Assembly (NCBI RefSeq): GCF_030450125.1
Contig: NZ_CP123923.1
Span: forward strand, 496,001-560,000
DNA from: Streptomyces sp. WP-1
Lineage (GTDB): Bacteria; Actinomycetota; Actinomycetes; Streptomycetales; Streptomycetaceae
Direction: 5' to 3'
DNA length: 64,000 bases
In this document: positions 24,357 through 34,147 of the stretch, piece by piece
How the letters are laid out: every line of letters starts with the position of its first letter
How positions within the stretch are numbered: position 1 is the first letter of the stretch
Made by a program: the position numbers and the translations under genes
Notes under the pieces: generated by a model
What the model saw: the letters and a program-made list of their open reading frames with translations, nothing else
Told to the model about the DNA's origin: nothing
Databases searched by the model: none

Positions 24357-25322
24357 ATGGCTGATTCCTTCGCTGGAGCGTGGCCGGCCGGCTATCGGGT
24401 CCGCCCCGCCGACACCGCCGACACCGCCGCTGTGCACCGCCTGGTGGGCGCGGGCGAGCGCGCGCTGCACGGCCTGGCCACGACCGACGCCGATCGCATC
24501 GCGGCCGATCTCGGCATGGCCGGGGGCGGGTCGGCGGGTGACACGGTGCTGGTCACCGGTCCTGCCGGGGACCCGGCGGCGTGGGGCTGGGTACGGGGGC
24601 GGCGGGCGACCGTGCATGTGCATCCCGGGCACCGGGCGCGGGGGCTGGGCGCCGCCCTGCTCGCCTGGTCCGAGGCGCGGGCCCGGGAGCTGGGCGCCGA
24701 CCGGCTGGCGCAGACGATCTCCGGCAGTGATCTCGGGGCCGTGGCGCTGCTGCGTTCCGGCGGTTACGTCGGGGTGGTCACCGAGTGGCTGCTGGAGATG
24801 CCGCTGACCGGCGAACCGGTGGTGCCGGAGCCGCCCGCGGGGATCACGGTGCGGGCGTTTCGCGCGGGCGACGAGGAGGCCGCGTACCGGCTCACCGAGG
24901 ACGCGTTCGACGAGTGGCAGCAGCGGCGGAAACCGTACGCGGAGTGGGCGCGGCGCACGGTCGGCCGGGCGACGTTCGCACCGGGGGCGTCGCCGCTCGC
25001 CTTCGAGGGTGACCGGTTGGCCGGTGTGGTGCTGTCGTCGGATCCGGGGGCGGGTTCAGAGGCGGACGCGGGTCCCGTGCCGGGGACTTTGGGCGGCGGC
25101 GAGGGGTACGTCGACCGGGTGGCGGTCCGCCGCGATCAGCGCGACCGGGGCATCGCACGGCTGCTGCTGCAAGAGGCGTTCCGTGCCTTCTACCTCCAGG
25201 GGAAGCGGAGTTGCGTCCTGTGGACGCATTCGGACACGGGGGCGCTGGGGCTGTACGAGCGGCTCGGGATGACGGTGCGGCGCAGTTCCACGGTGTACGG
25301 CAAGGCGCTCGTCGCGGGCTAG
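24357..25322 (+). CDS. Tandem-domain GNAT acetyltransferase
   Basis: 321 residues with two GNAT folds. In domain 1 (residues ~12-150) the acetyl-CoA loop is in VHPGHRARGLGAALLAWSEA. In domain 2 (~165-320) it is in VAVRRDQRDRGIARLLLQEA. Both retain the R/Q-x-x-G-x-G/A signature, so either could bind acetyl-CoA. The ATG at 24357 is used; the open frame upstream shows no start support. Mycothiol synthase MshD has the same two-GNAT layout, but residues here do not allow that assignment. The substrate is unknown. Confidence 0.85.
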   Translation: MADSFAGAWPAGYRVRPADTADTAAVHRLVGAGERALHGLATTDADRIAADLGMAGGGSAGDTVLVTGPAGDPAAWGWVRGRRATVHVHPGHRARGLGAALLAWSEARARELGADRLAQTISGSDLGAVALLRSGGYVGVVTEWLLEMPLTGEPVVPEPPAGITVRAFRAGDEEAAYRLTEDAFDEWQQRRKPYAEWARRTVGRATFAPGASPLAFEGDRLAGVVLSSDPGAGSEADAGPVPGTLGGGEGYVDRVAVRRDQRDRGIARLLLQEAFRAFYLQGKRSCVLWTHSDTGALGLYERLGMTVRRSSTVYGKALVAG

Positions 25323-25436
25323 CCGACCGAGGAGGGCTTCCGGTTTGCCACCGTGCGCGGGCTGGTGCCAGCCCCCGTACAGGTCCGGCTGCCTGCCGGA
25401 GTGATCGTGCCGTGGGCGATCTCTACCGTGTTGCGC

Positions 25437-26642
25437 ATGGCAATTCCTTTACTTTCGACCGTGCTTCGCAGAGGTGCCGCGCTCGTGGCCGGGGCCGTCG
25501 CCATGGTGCTGCTCGCCGCGCCGCTGTCCGCCGCCCGGGCACCGGACGCGTCCCGGGCGTGCGGCACGCACGAGGCCGTACGGCGGTCGGTGCACCGGCT
25601 GGTCGCCGAGGACCGGATCGCCGGGGCCGCGGTTCTCGTCGACGGGCCTGCGGCCGGGCCGGGTTGCGCGCGCTGGTCCGTCACGGACGGGGTCGCCGAC
25701 CTGCGCACCGGCCGCCTTACGAACACCACGGACCGGCTGCGGATCGGCAGCGTCACCAAGACCTTCACCGCCACGGTGGTCCTGCAACTCGCCGCCGAGC
25801 ACCGGCTGTCCCTGGACGCGCCGGTCGAGCGCTATCTGCCCGGCCTGATCCGGGGACACGGCTACGACGGCCGCCGGATCACCGTCCGCCGACTCCTCCA
25901 GCACACCAGCGGCCTTCCCGACTACCTCGAAGCGCCCGAGTGGAAGCACCCCGAGGCGCTGCGCCATCGCCATTTCGAGCCGCGCGAACTCGTCTCCCGT
26001 GCACTCCAGTTGCCGCACCCCGGCCAGACCTGGCACTACGCGACCACCAACTACGTCGTCGCCGGGCTGATCGTCCAGGCGGTCACCGGGCACTCGCCCG
26101 AGGCGGAGATCACCCGCCGCGTCATCGTGCCGCTCGGGCTGCACGACACCTACTGGCCCGGCGACGACACCCGGATCCAAGGCCCCCATTCCCGGAGCTA
26201 CTTCACGGACGCCGAGGGCCACCGAGTGGACGGCACCGACTGGAACATGACCTTCGGGGACGTCGGCGGCGCTTTGGTGTCCACGCCGGAGGACCTGACG
26301 CGGTTCGCCACCGCGCTGTTCGGCGGGCGCCTGCTGCCGGCGGCCCGACTCGCCGAGATGCGGCGCACGGTGGCCGCCGACCCCGACCGGCTCTGGCCCG
26401 GTGCGCGCTACGGACTCGGTCTGATCATGACCCCGCTGACCTGCGGCGGCGCCTGGTGGAGGCATGCCGGGACGGTGCCGGGCGGACACCGGGCACTGGT
26501 GGCCGTGGGCCCGGGCGGGCGCAGCGTCGCCGTGGCGCTGAACGAGATACCCGCGACCCTCCAGGCCGAACAGGACTTCCTCGACGTCGTGGACACGGCC
26601 TTCTGCACGCAAGGCTCCCCCATCGGAAGGACGACCGCATGA
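25437..26642 (+). CDS. Secreted serine hydrolase of the beta-lactamase/D-Ala-D-Ala carboxypeptidase class
   Basis: 401 residues with an N-terminal signal peptide (residues 1-34, VLRRGAALVAGAVAMVLLAA). The SxxK nucleophile motif is SVTK and the third motif is HAG (in WRHAGTVPGG). The second motif, YxN in R61-type carboxypeptidases (YSNTNY), reads YATTNY here, so the Asn is replaced by Thr although a nearby Asn remains. The fold landmarks RIGSVTKTFTATVVLQL and LLQHTSGLPDY are typical. It could be a peptidoglycan DD-peptidase, esterase or peptidase. The stop overlaps the next gene's ATG by 4 bp, so the two secreted enzymes are co-translated. Confidence 0.88.
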   Translation: MAIPLLSTVLRRGAALVAGAVAMVLLAAPLSAARAPDASRACGTHEAVRRSVHRLVAEDRIAGAAVLVDGPAAGPGCARWSVTDGVADLRTGRLTNTTDRLRIGSVTKTFTATVVLQLAAEHRLSLDAPVERYLPGLIRGHGYDGRRITVRRLLQHTSGLPDYLEAPEWKHPEALRHRHFEPRELVSRALQLPHPGQTWHYATTNYVVAGLIVQAVTGHSPEAEITRRVIVPLGLHDTYWPGDDTRIQGPHSRSYFTDAEGHRVDGTDWNMTFGDVGGALVSTPEDLTRFATALFGGRLLPAARLAEMRRTVAADPDRLWPGARYGLGLIMTPLTCGGAWWRHAGTVPGGHRALVAVGPGGRSVAVALNEIPATLQAEQDFLDVVDTAFCTQGSPIGRTTA

Positions 26643-28228
26643 CCACCTCCCTCGCGGGTGACCGGCACCGAGGACACCGCTTACGCCGGCTCGTGACACG
26701 GTCCGGCCCGATGACCGCGCTGAGCCTGGCCGCGGCACTCACCCTGGGCGCCGCCCCCGCCGCCCCCGCCGCCCCTGCGGCCCCCGCCGATCCCCTGGCC
26801 CGCTACCACCATCAGCACCTCACCTGGAAGAGCTGCCTGCTCGGCCCGGACGACGAGACCGGCAAGGAACTGGAGCAGGCAGGCGCCCGATGCACCGAAG
26901 TCACCGTGCCGTTGGACTACGCACGCCCCGACGGCCGTACGATCACCGTCGCGCTCTCCCGGATCCGGGCCACCGACTCCGCGCACCGCGTCGGCACGCT
27001 CGTGCTCAACAGCGGCGGTCCCGGCGGGCCGACCATCGGTGATCCGCCGTGGGTGCGCAAGGCGATGAAGGACGTCGGCGGGCGGTACGACGTGGTGGGG
27101 GTGGATCCCCGCTTCGTGGGCCGCAGCACCGCGCTGGACTGCGGATGGCCGACCGGCAGCATGATCCGCGGGGCGGGCAGGGACCGCGCCGAGTTCGACG
27201 GCATGGTCGCCTTCTCCGCCGACCTCGCCCGCCGCTGCCGCACCCACGCGGGCGACCTGGTGCCGTACGCGAACACCCGCAACACCGCCCGCGACATGGA
27301 TGTGATCCGCGCCGCGCTGGGCGAGCGCCGGATCTCCTACCTCGGCTACTCGTACGGCAGTTACCTCGGTGAGGTGTACACCACGATGTTCCCCGGCCGC
27401 ACCGACCGGGTGGTGCTGGACGGTGTGATCGACCCCGCCCGCTACGGTCCCCGGCTGCTGCGGGGCACGGAGGCCGCCGGGAAGCACGCCCTGCGCGACT
27501 GGGCGGACTGGGCCGCCGCGCATGACGAGGACTACGGCCTGGGCCGTACCGGGAGTGCGGTCCTCGCGACGGTGGAGGAGATCCAGTCGGCCGCCGAGCG
27601 CGCCCCGCTGCGGGTCGGCGGCTACCGGGTGGACGACCGGATCACCCCCACCCTCGTCCTCAACGGCCTCTCCCAGGATCTCCCCTCGGCCTACGGCGAC
27701 TTCGCCCAGGGGGTGCGGGAGCTGCGGCGCGCCGCCGGGGGAGAGCCGGTGTCCCCGTCACCCTGGCTGGCCGGCCTGCTCCAGTTCCTGCTGACGGGAC
27801 ACGACTCCGCCTACGGCAGTGCGCAGACGGCGATCCTGTGCGGTGACGGAACCGCGCCCCGCGATCCGGAGACCTACTGGCGCGATCTGCGGCAGGCCGA
27901 CCCCCGGGACCGGTTCTTCGCTCCCGTCACGAACGCCATCAACCCCTACGCGTTCTGGGGGCCGCCGCGCGAACGGCCGACCACCGTCCGCGCCGACCTC
28001 CCGGCCCTGCTGGTGAACGCCACCGGCGACCCGCGCACCCTCTACTCGGGCGCCGAGAGGGTCCACCGCGGCTGGCCCGGCTCCCGGCTGATAACCCTGC
28101 ACGACGCCGACCAGCACGCCGTGTTCGGCATCTTCGGCAGCGCGTGCGTGGACGACGCGGTGAACGCCTACCTCGCGACCGACCGGCTGCCGGCCGTGGA
28201 CCTGTCCTGCCCCCGGGGCCGGCCCTGA
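26639..28228 (+). CDS. Secreted TAP/SlpD-like alpha/beta hydrolase peptidase
   Basis: 529 residues with a signal sequence (LSLAAALTLGAAPAAPA). The alpha/beta-hydrolase core has an oxyanion NSGGPGGP and the nucleophile elbow GYSYGSYLG. The C-terminal TAP-like domain ends with PALLVNATGDPRTLYSGAE and DQHAVFG, supplying Asp and His. This set defines streptomycete tripeptidyl aminopeptidase/SlpD-SlpE relatives, which trim short peptides from protein N-termini outside the cell. The ATG overlaps the upstream serine hydrolase stop. The natural substrate is unknown. Confidence 0.9.
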   Translation: MTTSLAGDRHRGHRLRRLVTRSGPMTALSLAAALTLGAAPAAPAAPAAPADPLARYHHQHLTWKSCLLGPDDETGKELEQAGARCTEVTVPLDYARPDGRTITVALSRIRATDSAHRVGTLVLNSGGPGGPTIGDPPWVRKAMKDVGGRYDVVGVDPRFVGRSTALDCGWPTGSMIRGAGRDRAEFDGMVAFSADLARRCRTHAGDLVPYANTRNTARDMDVIRAALGERRISYLGYSYGSYLGEVYTTMFPGRTDRVVLDGVIDPARYGPRLLRGTEAAGKHALRDWADWAAAHDEDYGLGRTGSAVLATVEEIQSAAERAPLRVGGYRVDDRITPTLVLNGLSQDLPSAYGDFAQGVRELRRAAGGEPVSPSPWLAGLLQFLLTGHDSAYGSAQTAILCGDGTAPRDPETYWRDLRQADPRDRFFAPVTNAINPYAFWGPPRERPTTVRADLPALLVNATGDPRTLYSGAERVHRGWPGSRLITLHDADQHAVFGIFGSACVDDAVNAYLATDRLPAVDLSCPRGRP

Positions 28229-28317
28229 CCCGTCAGGGGCACATCAGCACCCGGTCAGGGGCCGCTGCCATCCTCTTCTTGTGAACGGAACGGGGCACCA
28301 CACCGGGCCGGGAACAA

Positions 28318-28415
<98 letters not shown>

Positions 28416-28429
28416 GAGGCGGTCCGCGT

Positions 28430-28858
28430 TCAGTCCTTGTCGTCCGTCGGCGGGGACCAGGGCTGTTCCGGGGGCGGCGGCCCCTCCCACGCGCCGCGGA
28501 GCATCTCCTTGAGAGTCTTCGGCGGGGTCTCCTTCTCCTCCCGCACATGCATGAGCCGGGCGGTGCTCACCCGTATGTGGCACTGGTGTCCCCGCAGCCC
28601 GACGAGGACCACCCACGAGCCGTCCTGGGCGAGGAAGGCGTGCCGCGCGGGCTGGTCCCCCGGTTTGGCGTGGCGGGCCAGGGTGGTCGGCAGGTAGTGC
28701 AGCGCCGCGTCCTCGGCCACGGCGGCGATCCTGGCCTCGTCCCCCCGGACGCGGTGTGCGGCCGCGAGCTTCCAGTGGTGCAGCCTGAACTCGATGGCCT
28801 GCAGATGTTTCGTGTCCCGTATGTCTTCCTCGACGAGGATGTACCAGTCAGCACTCAT
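28430..28858 (-). CDS. Conserved actinobacterial hypothetical protein (142 aa)
   Basis: The frame starts at ATG 28858 (MSADWYILVEEDIRDTKHL) and shows alpha/beta character up to about residue 105, followed by a Pro/Glu-rich tail. No catalytic motif, signal peptide or membrane helix is seen. It converges on the tRNA-like sequence and is divergent from the phosphoglucomutase-type gene. I do not recognise a named family. Confidence 0.75.
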   Translation of the reverse strand: MSADWYILVEEDIRDTKHLQAIEFRLHHWKLAAAHRVRGDEARIAAVAEDAALHYLPTTLARHAKPGDQPARHAFLAQDGSWVVLVGLRGHQCHIRVSTARLMHVREEKETPPKTLKEMLRGAWEGPPPPEQPWSPPTDDKD

Positions 28859-28973
28859 GATCCGCGCATCCTGTCATGCGCCCCGGCGCACGCCTCCACC
28901 GAGCGGGTGCCTTCCGGCGCGCCGGGCCGGTGTCCCCTCGGCGTCGGTCGCCGGTGGCTCCTAGCCTCGGAGC

Positions 28974-29717
28974 ATGCCCCGGCTTCCCGCACATGTACGC
29001 GCCTGTCTGTTCGATCTCGACGGGGTGCTCACCCAGACCGCCAAGGTGCACGCGGCGGCCTGGAAGGAGATGTTCGACGCCTATCTGCGAGAACGCGCGC
29101 GCCGGGAGGGCACGGAGTTCGTGCCCTTCGACGCGGTGCGCGACTACGACGAGTACGTGGACGGGCGGCCGAGGGAGGACGGGGTGCGCACGTTCCTCGC
29201 GGCGCGCGGGGTGCGGTTGCCCGAGGGGTCGCCGCAGGATCCGCCGGACGCCGAGACGGTGCAGGCGCTGGGCGCCCGGAAGAACGAGCTGGTGCTGCGC
29301 CGGATCCGGGAGGACGGCGTGGAGCCGTACGAGGGTTCGGTCCGCTTTCTGCACGAGGTCCGCGCGGCGGGCCTGGCCTGCGCGGTGGTGTCGTCCAGTG
29401 CGAACGCCCGGGACGTGCTGGCCGCGGCCGGTATCGCGGACCTGTTCGACGAGTGGGTCGACGGGGTGGTGACCCGCGAGCGGCACTTGCGCGGCAAGCC
29501 CGCCGCGGACACCTATCTGGAGGCGGCACGGGAGTTGTCCGTGGAGCCCGGCGCGGCGGCCGTGTTCGAGGACGCGCCGGCCGGTGTCGAGGCCGGGCGG
29601 GCGGGGCGGTTCGGGCTGGTCGTGGGGGTGGACCGGGTGGGGCAGGCGGAGCAGCTTCGGGCGCACGGCGCCGACGTGGTCGTACGCGACCTGGCGGAAC
29701 TTCTGGAGTCGTCGTGA
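28974..29717 (+). CDS. HAD-family beta-phosphoglucomutase-like enzyme
   Basis: 247 residues. HAD motif I is [10 protein letters not shown] with Asp14 as nucleophile and Asp16 as acid/base, the Asp-x-Asp pair required for beta-phosphoglucomutase. Motif II is [10 protein letters not shown], the conserved Lys lies in [11 protein letters not shown], and the metal-binding motif is [12 protein letters not shown] helical cap lies between residues ~25 and 110. The stop overlaps the next gene's GTG by 4 bp. That gene encodes a GH65 phosphorylase, which releases beta-glucose 1-phosphate. This enzyme should convert it to glucose 6-phosphate, a standard functional pair. Confidence 0.93.
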   Translation: MPRLPAHVRACLFDLDGVLTQTAKVHAAAWKEMFDAYLRERARREGTEFVPFDAVRDYDEYVDGRPREDGVRTFLAARGVRLPEGSPQDPPDAETVQALGARKNELVLRRIREDGVEPYEGSVRFLHEVRAAGLACAVVSSSANARDVLAAAGIADLFDEWVDGVVTRERHLRGKPAADTYLEAARELSVEPGAAAVFEDAPAGVEAGRAGRFGLVVGVDRVGQAEQLRAHGADVVVRDLAELLESS

Positions 29718-32101
29718 TCACGCATCCCAGCTACACCGTCGAGCCGTGGTCCCTGCGCGAGACCGAGCTGAATCTGGACGTGCTCGCGCAGAGCGAGTCG
29801 GTGTTCGCGCTGTCCAACGGGCATGTCGGCTGGCGCGGCAACCTGGACGAGGGCGAGCCGCACGGGCTGCCCGGCGCCTACCTCAACGGGGTCCACGAGC
29901 GGCATCCGCTGCCGTACGCGGAGGCCGGGTACGGCTATCCCGAGTCCGGCCAGACGGCGATCAACGTGACCGACGGCAAGGTCGTCCGGCTGCTGGTGGA
30001 CGACCATCCGTACGATCTGCGCTACGGGCGGCTGCTGTCCCATGAGCGGGTCCTGGACTTCCGTACCGGTGTGCTCAGCCGCACCGCCCGCTGGACCTCG
30101 CCCGGTGGCCGTACGGTCCGTATCACCTCGCGGCGGCTGGTGTCCTTCACCCAGCGCGCGGTGGCCGCCGTCGTCTACGAGGTGGAGCCGGAGGACGGCC
30201 CGGCCTCGGTGGCCATCCAGTCCGAGCTGATCGCCAACGAACAACTCCCCCATGTCGAAGGGGATCCCCGGGTCGCGGCCGTGACCGATTCCCCGCTGAC
30301 GGCGGAGGAGCACTACGCCGAGGAGACCCGGCTGCGCCTGGTGCACCACACCGACCGCAGCGGGCTGCGGGTGGGCGCGGCGGCCGACCATCTGGTGGAG
30401 GGGCCCGAGAGCACCCGCTGGTCGGCGCAGTGCGAGCCCGACGTCAGCCGGCTGACGGTGACGGCGGACCTGGCGCCCGGACAGCCGTTGCGGCTGGTCA
30501 AGTTCGTGGCCCACGGCTGGTCCGCGGAGCGTTCGCTGCCCAGCATGCGCGACCAGGTGGACGGGGCGGTGGCGGTCGCGGTCAGTACCGGCTGGGACGG
30601 GCTGGTCGCCGAGCAGCGGGCCTATCTGGACGAGTTCTGGGCGGGCGCGGACGTCGAGGTGGAGGGGGACCCGCAGATCCAGCAGGCGGTGCGGTTCGCC
30701 CTCTTCCATGTGCTTCAGGCGGCGGCCCGCGGCGAGAACCGGGCGATCCCCGCGAAGGGACTGACCGGGACCGGGTACGACGGGCACTCCTTCTGGGACA
30801 CCGAGGCGTATGTGATGCCGGTGCTGACGTTCACCGCGCCGCAGGCCGTGGCGTCCGCCCTGCGCTGGCGGCACAGCACCCTGCCCGCGGCCCGTGAGCG
30901 CGCCCGCCAACTGGGCCTGGAGGGCGCCACGTTCCCCTGGCGGACCATCGACGGCGCCGAGTGCTCCGCCTACTGGCCGGCCGGGACCGCCGCCTTCCAC
31001 ATCAACGCGGACATCGCGCTGGCCACGGTCCGGTACATCGCGGCGACCGGGGACGAGGACTTCGAGCGCGGGGTCGGGTTCGACATCCTGGTGGAAACGG
31101 CCCGGCTGTGGCGCTCCCTCGGCCACCACGACCCGGAGGGCGTCTTCCACATCGACGGGGTCACCGGCCCCGACGAGTACAGCGCCATCGCCCGGGACAA
31201 CCTCTACACCAACCTGATGGCCCGCCAGAACCTGCTGGCCGCAGCGGATGTGGCGATCCGCCACCCCGACCGGGCCGACGAACTCGGCGTGGACGACGAG
31301 GAGGCCGCGGCCTGGCGGGACGCGGCGGCCCGGATGGCGCTCCCGTACAACGAGGCGCTGGGTGTGCACGAGCAGTCCGCCGGATACACGCACTTGCAGC
31401 GCTGGGACTTCGAGGGGACCCCGCCCGAGAACTACCCGCTCCTGCTCAACTACCCCTACTTCGACCTGTATCGCAAGCAGGTGGTGAAGCAGGCGGACGT
31501 GGTGCTGGCGATGATGGAGTGCCCGTACGCGTTCAGCGAGGAGGAGAAGGCGCGCAACTTCGCCTACTACGAGGCGCTGACGGTGCGCGACTCCTCGCTG
31601 TCGGCGTGCTGCCAGGCGGTGCTCGCCGCCGAGACCGGGCACCTCCGGCTGGCGTACGCCTATCTCGGCGAGGCCGCGCTGATGGACCTGGACGACCTGG
31701 AGCACAACACCCGCGACGGGCTGCACATCGCCTCCCTCGCCGGGACGTGGATCGCCGTCGTCGGCGGTTTCGGCGGTCTGCGCTGGCATCTCGGCAAGGA
31801 CGAGCGGCCCGATGTGCTCGGCTTCGGGCCCCGGCTGCCGGAGACGCTGTCCCGGGTGGTGTTCACGGTGCAGGTGCGCGGGCGCCGGCTGAAGGTGGAC
31901 ATCGGCCCGAAGCAGGTGCGCTACGGGCTGGTGGAGGGCGATCCGCTGACGATCCTCCACTACGGCGACCCGCTCACCGTGTCCGTCGACGCGCCGCAGG
32001 ACCGCCCCATCCCGCCCCCGCCGGTGCACCCGGAGCCGCAGCAGCCCCGGGGGCGGCACCCGCAGGGGCTGGCCGAGCAGGACGAAACCGCGGAGCAATA
32101 G
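29714..32101 (+). CDS. GH65 disaccharide phosphorylase (trehalose/maltose/kojibiose type)
   Basis: 795 residues, the normal length for GH65 phosphorylases, with an N-terminal beta-sandwich (~1-270), a linker and an (alpha/alpha)6 barrel. The general acid is Glu488 in [10 protein letters not shown], matching Glu487 of Lactobacillus brevis maltose phosphorylase. The phosphate-site region ends in [17 protein letters not shown]. The start is GTG at 29714, inside the upstream stop (GTGA). It should phosphorolyse an alpha-glucosyl disaccharide with inversion, yielding beta-glucose 1-phosphate. Which disaccharide is used (trehalose, maltose, kojibiose or nigerose) cannot be told. A hairpin follows directly after the stop. 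Confidence 0.93.
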   Translation: MITHPSYTVEPWSLRETELNLDVLAQSESVFALSNGHVGWRGNLDEGEPHGLPGAYLNGVHERHPLPYAEAGYGYPESGQTAINVTDGKVVRLLVDDHPYDLRYGRLLSHERVLDFRTGVLSRTARWTSPGGRTVRITSRRLVSFTQRAVAAVVYEVEPEDGPASVAIQSELIANEQLPHVEGDPRVAAVTDSPLTAEEHYAEETRLRLVHHTDRSGLRVGAAADHLVEGPESTRWSAQCEPDVSRLTVTADLAPGQPLRLVKFVAHGWSAERSLPSMRDQVDGAVAVAVSTGWDGLVAEQRAYLDEFWAGADVEVEGDPQIQQAVRFALFHVLQAAARGENRAIPAKGLTGTGYDGHSFWDTEAYVMPVLTFTAPQAVASALRWRHSTLPAARERARQLGLEGATFPWRTIDGAECSAYWPAGTAAFHINADIALATVRYIAATGDEDFERGVGFDILVETARLWRSLGHHDPEGVFHIDGVTGPDEYSAIARDNLYTNLMARQNLLAAADVAIRHPDRADELGVDDEEAAAWRDAAARMALPYNEALGVHEQSAGYTHLQRWDFEGTPPENYPLLLNYPYFDLYRKQVVKQADVVLAMMECPYAFSEEEKARNFAYYEALTVRDSSLSACCQAVLAAETGHLRLAYAYLGEAALMDLDDLEHNTRDGLHIASLAGTWIAVVGGFGGLRWHLGKDERPDVLGFGPRLPETLSRVVFTVQVRGRRLKVDIGPKQVRYGLVEGDPLTILHYGDPLTVSVDAPQDRPIPPPPVHPEPQQPRGRHPQGLAEQDETAEQ

Positions 32102-32128
32102 CCGTACGGCGGAGCAACTGCCGTACGG
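32102..32128. terminator. Hairpin directly after the GH65 stop
   Basis: CCGTACGGC and GCCGTACGG form a perfect 9-bp stem around GGAGCAACT. The segment also contains an imperfect direct duplication of the gene's last bases (GGAGCAA..GCCGTACGG occurs twice), so the hairpin seems to have arisen by local duplication. Confidence 0.7.
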
Positions 32129-32285
32129 GCGGGCCGAGTTCACCCGGGCCGCGCGCACGCGGAGCCGCCGGCCGAGGAGGCCGACCCCCGGGGAGGGCAT
32201 ACCGGCCGTTCACCCGGATGGGTACATCCCGACAAGAGTCACGGCTCGGGCGCATGACCGGCCTCCAGGCGGTGAGACATCGGTC

Positions 32286-33038
32286 ATGGCGATGAACATG
32301 GACGAACCGCCGCGGGGCGACCCGTTATCGGACGCCCCGCGTTTCCCGGCCGCGACCGACGTGGTGTTCACGGCGGACTTCACCTCCACGACCCAGTGGG
32401 TCGCGGGCCGTTCGCGGGCGTTCCCGGGCGGCGGCCCGGCCCATCCGGACGAGGACCGGCTGGACCGGCTGGTGGCCGATCCCGGCTACTGCCGCTCCGG
32501 GGTCTTCCGGGCCACCCGCCGGGCGGACGGGCGGTGGGACACGGGGCTGCTGACCACGGAGGGCAGCCGGGAGGGGTTCACCGTGCAGCCGGGCGATGTG
32601 CTGGAGGCGCGGGTGCGGCTGCCCCGGGAGACCGGCGCCTGGCCGGCGATCAGGACCTGGCGGGACGGCGGCCAGGGCGTGGACGTGTTCGAGTACCACG
32701 TGGACAACCCCGACCATCTGGAGTTCACCAACCGTGTGCGCAGCGCCAGTTGCTACCTCCGCGACGAGGCGGTCGGTCCCGGCGCCTGGGTGGATCTGCG
32801 CACCGAGTTCGGGCCGCGCTGTGTGATCTGGTCACTGAACGGCGCCTCGGTCTTCGCCGACCACCGGGGCGTGGGGCAGGCCTGGCGGGCCCATCTCATC
32901 GTCGCCCTCTCGGTGTGCGCCGGGCGCTACCACCCGCCGCCGGAGCCCGGGACGAGCGAGATGTCGTTCGAGGTGAGCGGCCTGACCGTGCGCCGTCCGT
33001 TCGGTGGTGTCCGTACGGCGTACGCGGGGCCGGTATGA
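32286..33038 (+). CDS. GH16-like concanavalin-fold protein, probably non-catalytic
   Basis: 250 residues with jelly-roll features of GH16 glucanases: FTADFTSTTQWVAGRSRAFP, then SGVFRATRRADGRWDTGLLT, then WPAIRTWRDGGQGVDVFEYH. The GH16 active-site strand is ExDxxE; here it reads GVDVFE, so the first Glu (the nucleophile) is Gly. No signal peptide is evident. The stop overlaps the ATG of a PIG-L deacetylase by 4 bp. A sugar-binding or inactive role beside that deacetylase is likely. The start could also be the second Met (codon 3). Confidence 0.7.
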   Translation: MAMNMDEPPRGDPLSDAPRFPAATDVVFTADFTSTTQWVAGRSRAFPGGGPAHPDEDRLDRLVADPGYCRSGVFRATRRADGRWDTGLLTTEGSREGFTVQPGDVLEARVRLPRETGAWPAIRTWRDGGQGVDVFEYHVDNPDHLEFTNRVRSASCYLRDEAVGPGAWVDLRTEFGPRCVIWSLNGASVFADHRGVGQAWRAHLIVALSVCAGRYHPPPEPGTSEMSFEVSGLTVRRPFGGVRTAYAGPV

Positions 33039-33835
33039 GCGGTCCTCCGGCTCCCGATGGCGAAGATGGCCCGTCCGTGTCCGTGCCGAGTCTGCTCGCG
33101 GTGTTCGCCCACCCGGACGACGAGTCGCTGTCGGCGGGCGGGGTGCTGGCCCGGCACGCGGCCGCGGGCGCCCGTACCGGGGTCGTCACCTCGACGTGGG
33201 CCGCGGGCACCGGCCGTGCGGCGGAGCTGGCCGAGGCGCTGCGGATCCTCGGCGCCGGGGAGCCCCGGCTGCTGGGGTACGCCGACGCGCGGGTGCCGTG
33301 GTCGGCACCGGGCCGCGCGCGGTTCTGCGACGCACCGTTGGACGAGGCGGTACGGCGGCTGGTGGCGCACATCCGCGCGTTCCGGCCGGAGATCGTCGTC
33401 ACGCACGACGCGTACGGCGGGGTGACGGGGCACCCCGATCATGTGCACACCCACCGGGTGACGCTGCTCGCCGCCCGGGCCGCCGGGCTGGCGCGGTTCC
33501 ATCCGGAGGAGGGTGCTCCCTGGCAGCCGCGCGCCCTGTATCTGGCGACCCATCCGCACTCGGTCGTGCCGGCGCTGCGGGAGGTGGTCGGGGAGCGCAA
33601 GACGGTGTACAGCGTGCCGGACGAGCAGGTCACGGCGACGGTCGATGTCGTCCCCTGGCTGGCCCGGAAGACCGCCGCCGTGCTGGCGCACCGCTCGGAG
33701 GTGGAGCGCGGTGCCGCACCGGGTCTGCTCGCCCGTCTCCCCGTACCGGAGCGTAAGCGGCTGATGGGCACGGAGTGGTTCATCCGGCAGGATCTCGCCA
33801 CCACCGCACCGGCGGGCACGGAGCTGACCGTCTGA
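33035..33835 (+). CDS. PIG-L/LmbE-family zinc deacetylase
   Basis: 266 residues. Zinc ligands are in VFAHPDDESLSAGGVL (HPDD) and HPDHVHTHR, with the catalytic Asp in HPDD. Family members remove N-acetyl groups from GlcNAc-containing small molecules (MshB, Mca and antibiotic deacetylases). The gene overlaps the GH16-like protein's stop, so the two are made together, suggesting a joint carbohydrate-related task. MshB is usually encoded elsewhere, and no mycothiol gene neighbours it here. The substrate is unknown. Confidence 0.9.
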   Translation: MSGPPAPDGEDGPSVSVPSLLAVFAHPDDESLSAGGVLARHAAAGARTGVVTSTWAAGTGRAAELAEALRILGAGEPRLLGYADARVPWSAPGRARFCDAPLDEAVRRLVAHIRAFRPEIVVTHDAYGGVTGHPDHVHTHRVTLLAARAAGLARFHPEEGAPWQPRALYLATHPHSVVPALREVVGERKTVYSVPDEQVTATVDVVPWLARKTAAVLAHRSEVERGAAPGLLARLPVPERKRLMGTEWFIRQDLATTAPAGTELTV

Positions 33836-33915
33836 CCGGCCGCCGAGAGGCGGGCGCCCGGCCGATTGGCCATGCTGGGCTGAGACCGGCAGTTCTGCGC
33901 GACAAGGAGCACGGC

Positions 33916-34131
33916 ATGCCGACGGACGCGATCGGACGATTCATGGCGGCTCTGGATCCCGGCCGGCGGGAGGCCATCGGCGCGAAACCGCACGCCGAAC
34001 AGGAGCAGCTGGCCGCGGCCTGGGAGCGGGAGCTGGAGGCCGACGACGAGCTGGACACCCTGGACGAGCTGTCCCCACCGGCGGCCGAGGCCGAGGCGGC
34101 ACGCCGAGTGCTGCACCGCGAGGCGGGCTGA
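33916..34131 (+). CDS. Small acidic helical protein (71 aa), unknown
   Basis: AAGGAG lies 6 nt before the ATG. The protein is predicted helical and Ala/Glu-rich (for example EQEQLAAAWERELEADDEL). It ends 17 bp before the convergent Imm-5-like gene. I do not recognise it. Confidence 0.6.
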   Translation: MPTDAIGRFMAALDPGRREAIGAKPHAEQEQLAAAWERELEADDELDTLDELSPPAAEAEAARRVLHREAG

Positions 34132-34147
34132 GCGGCCGGGGCGTCGC

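Noticed and set aside
29513..32200. 895-codon minus-strand ORF
   Set aside because: Antisense to the GH65 phosphorylase; it arises from GC-rich third positions.
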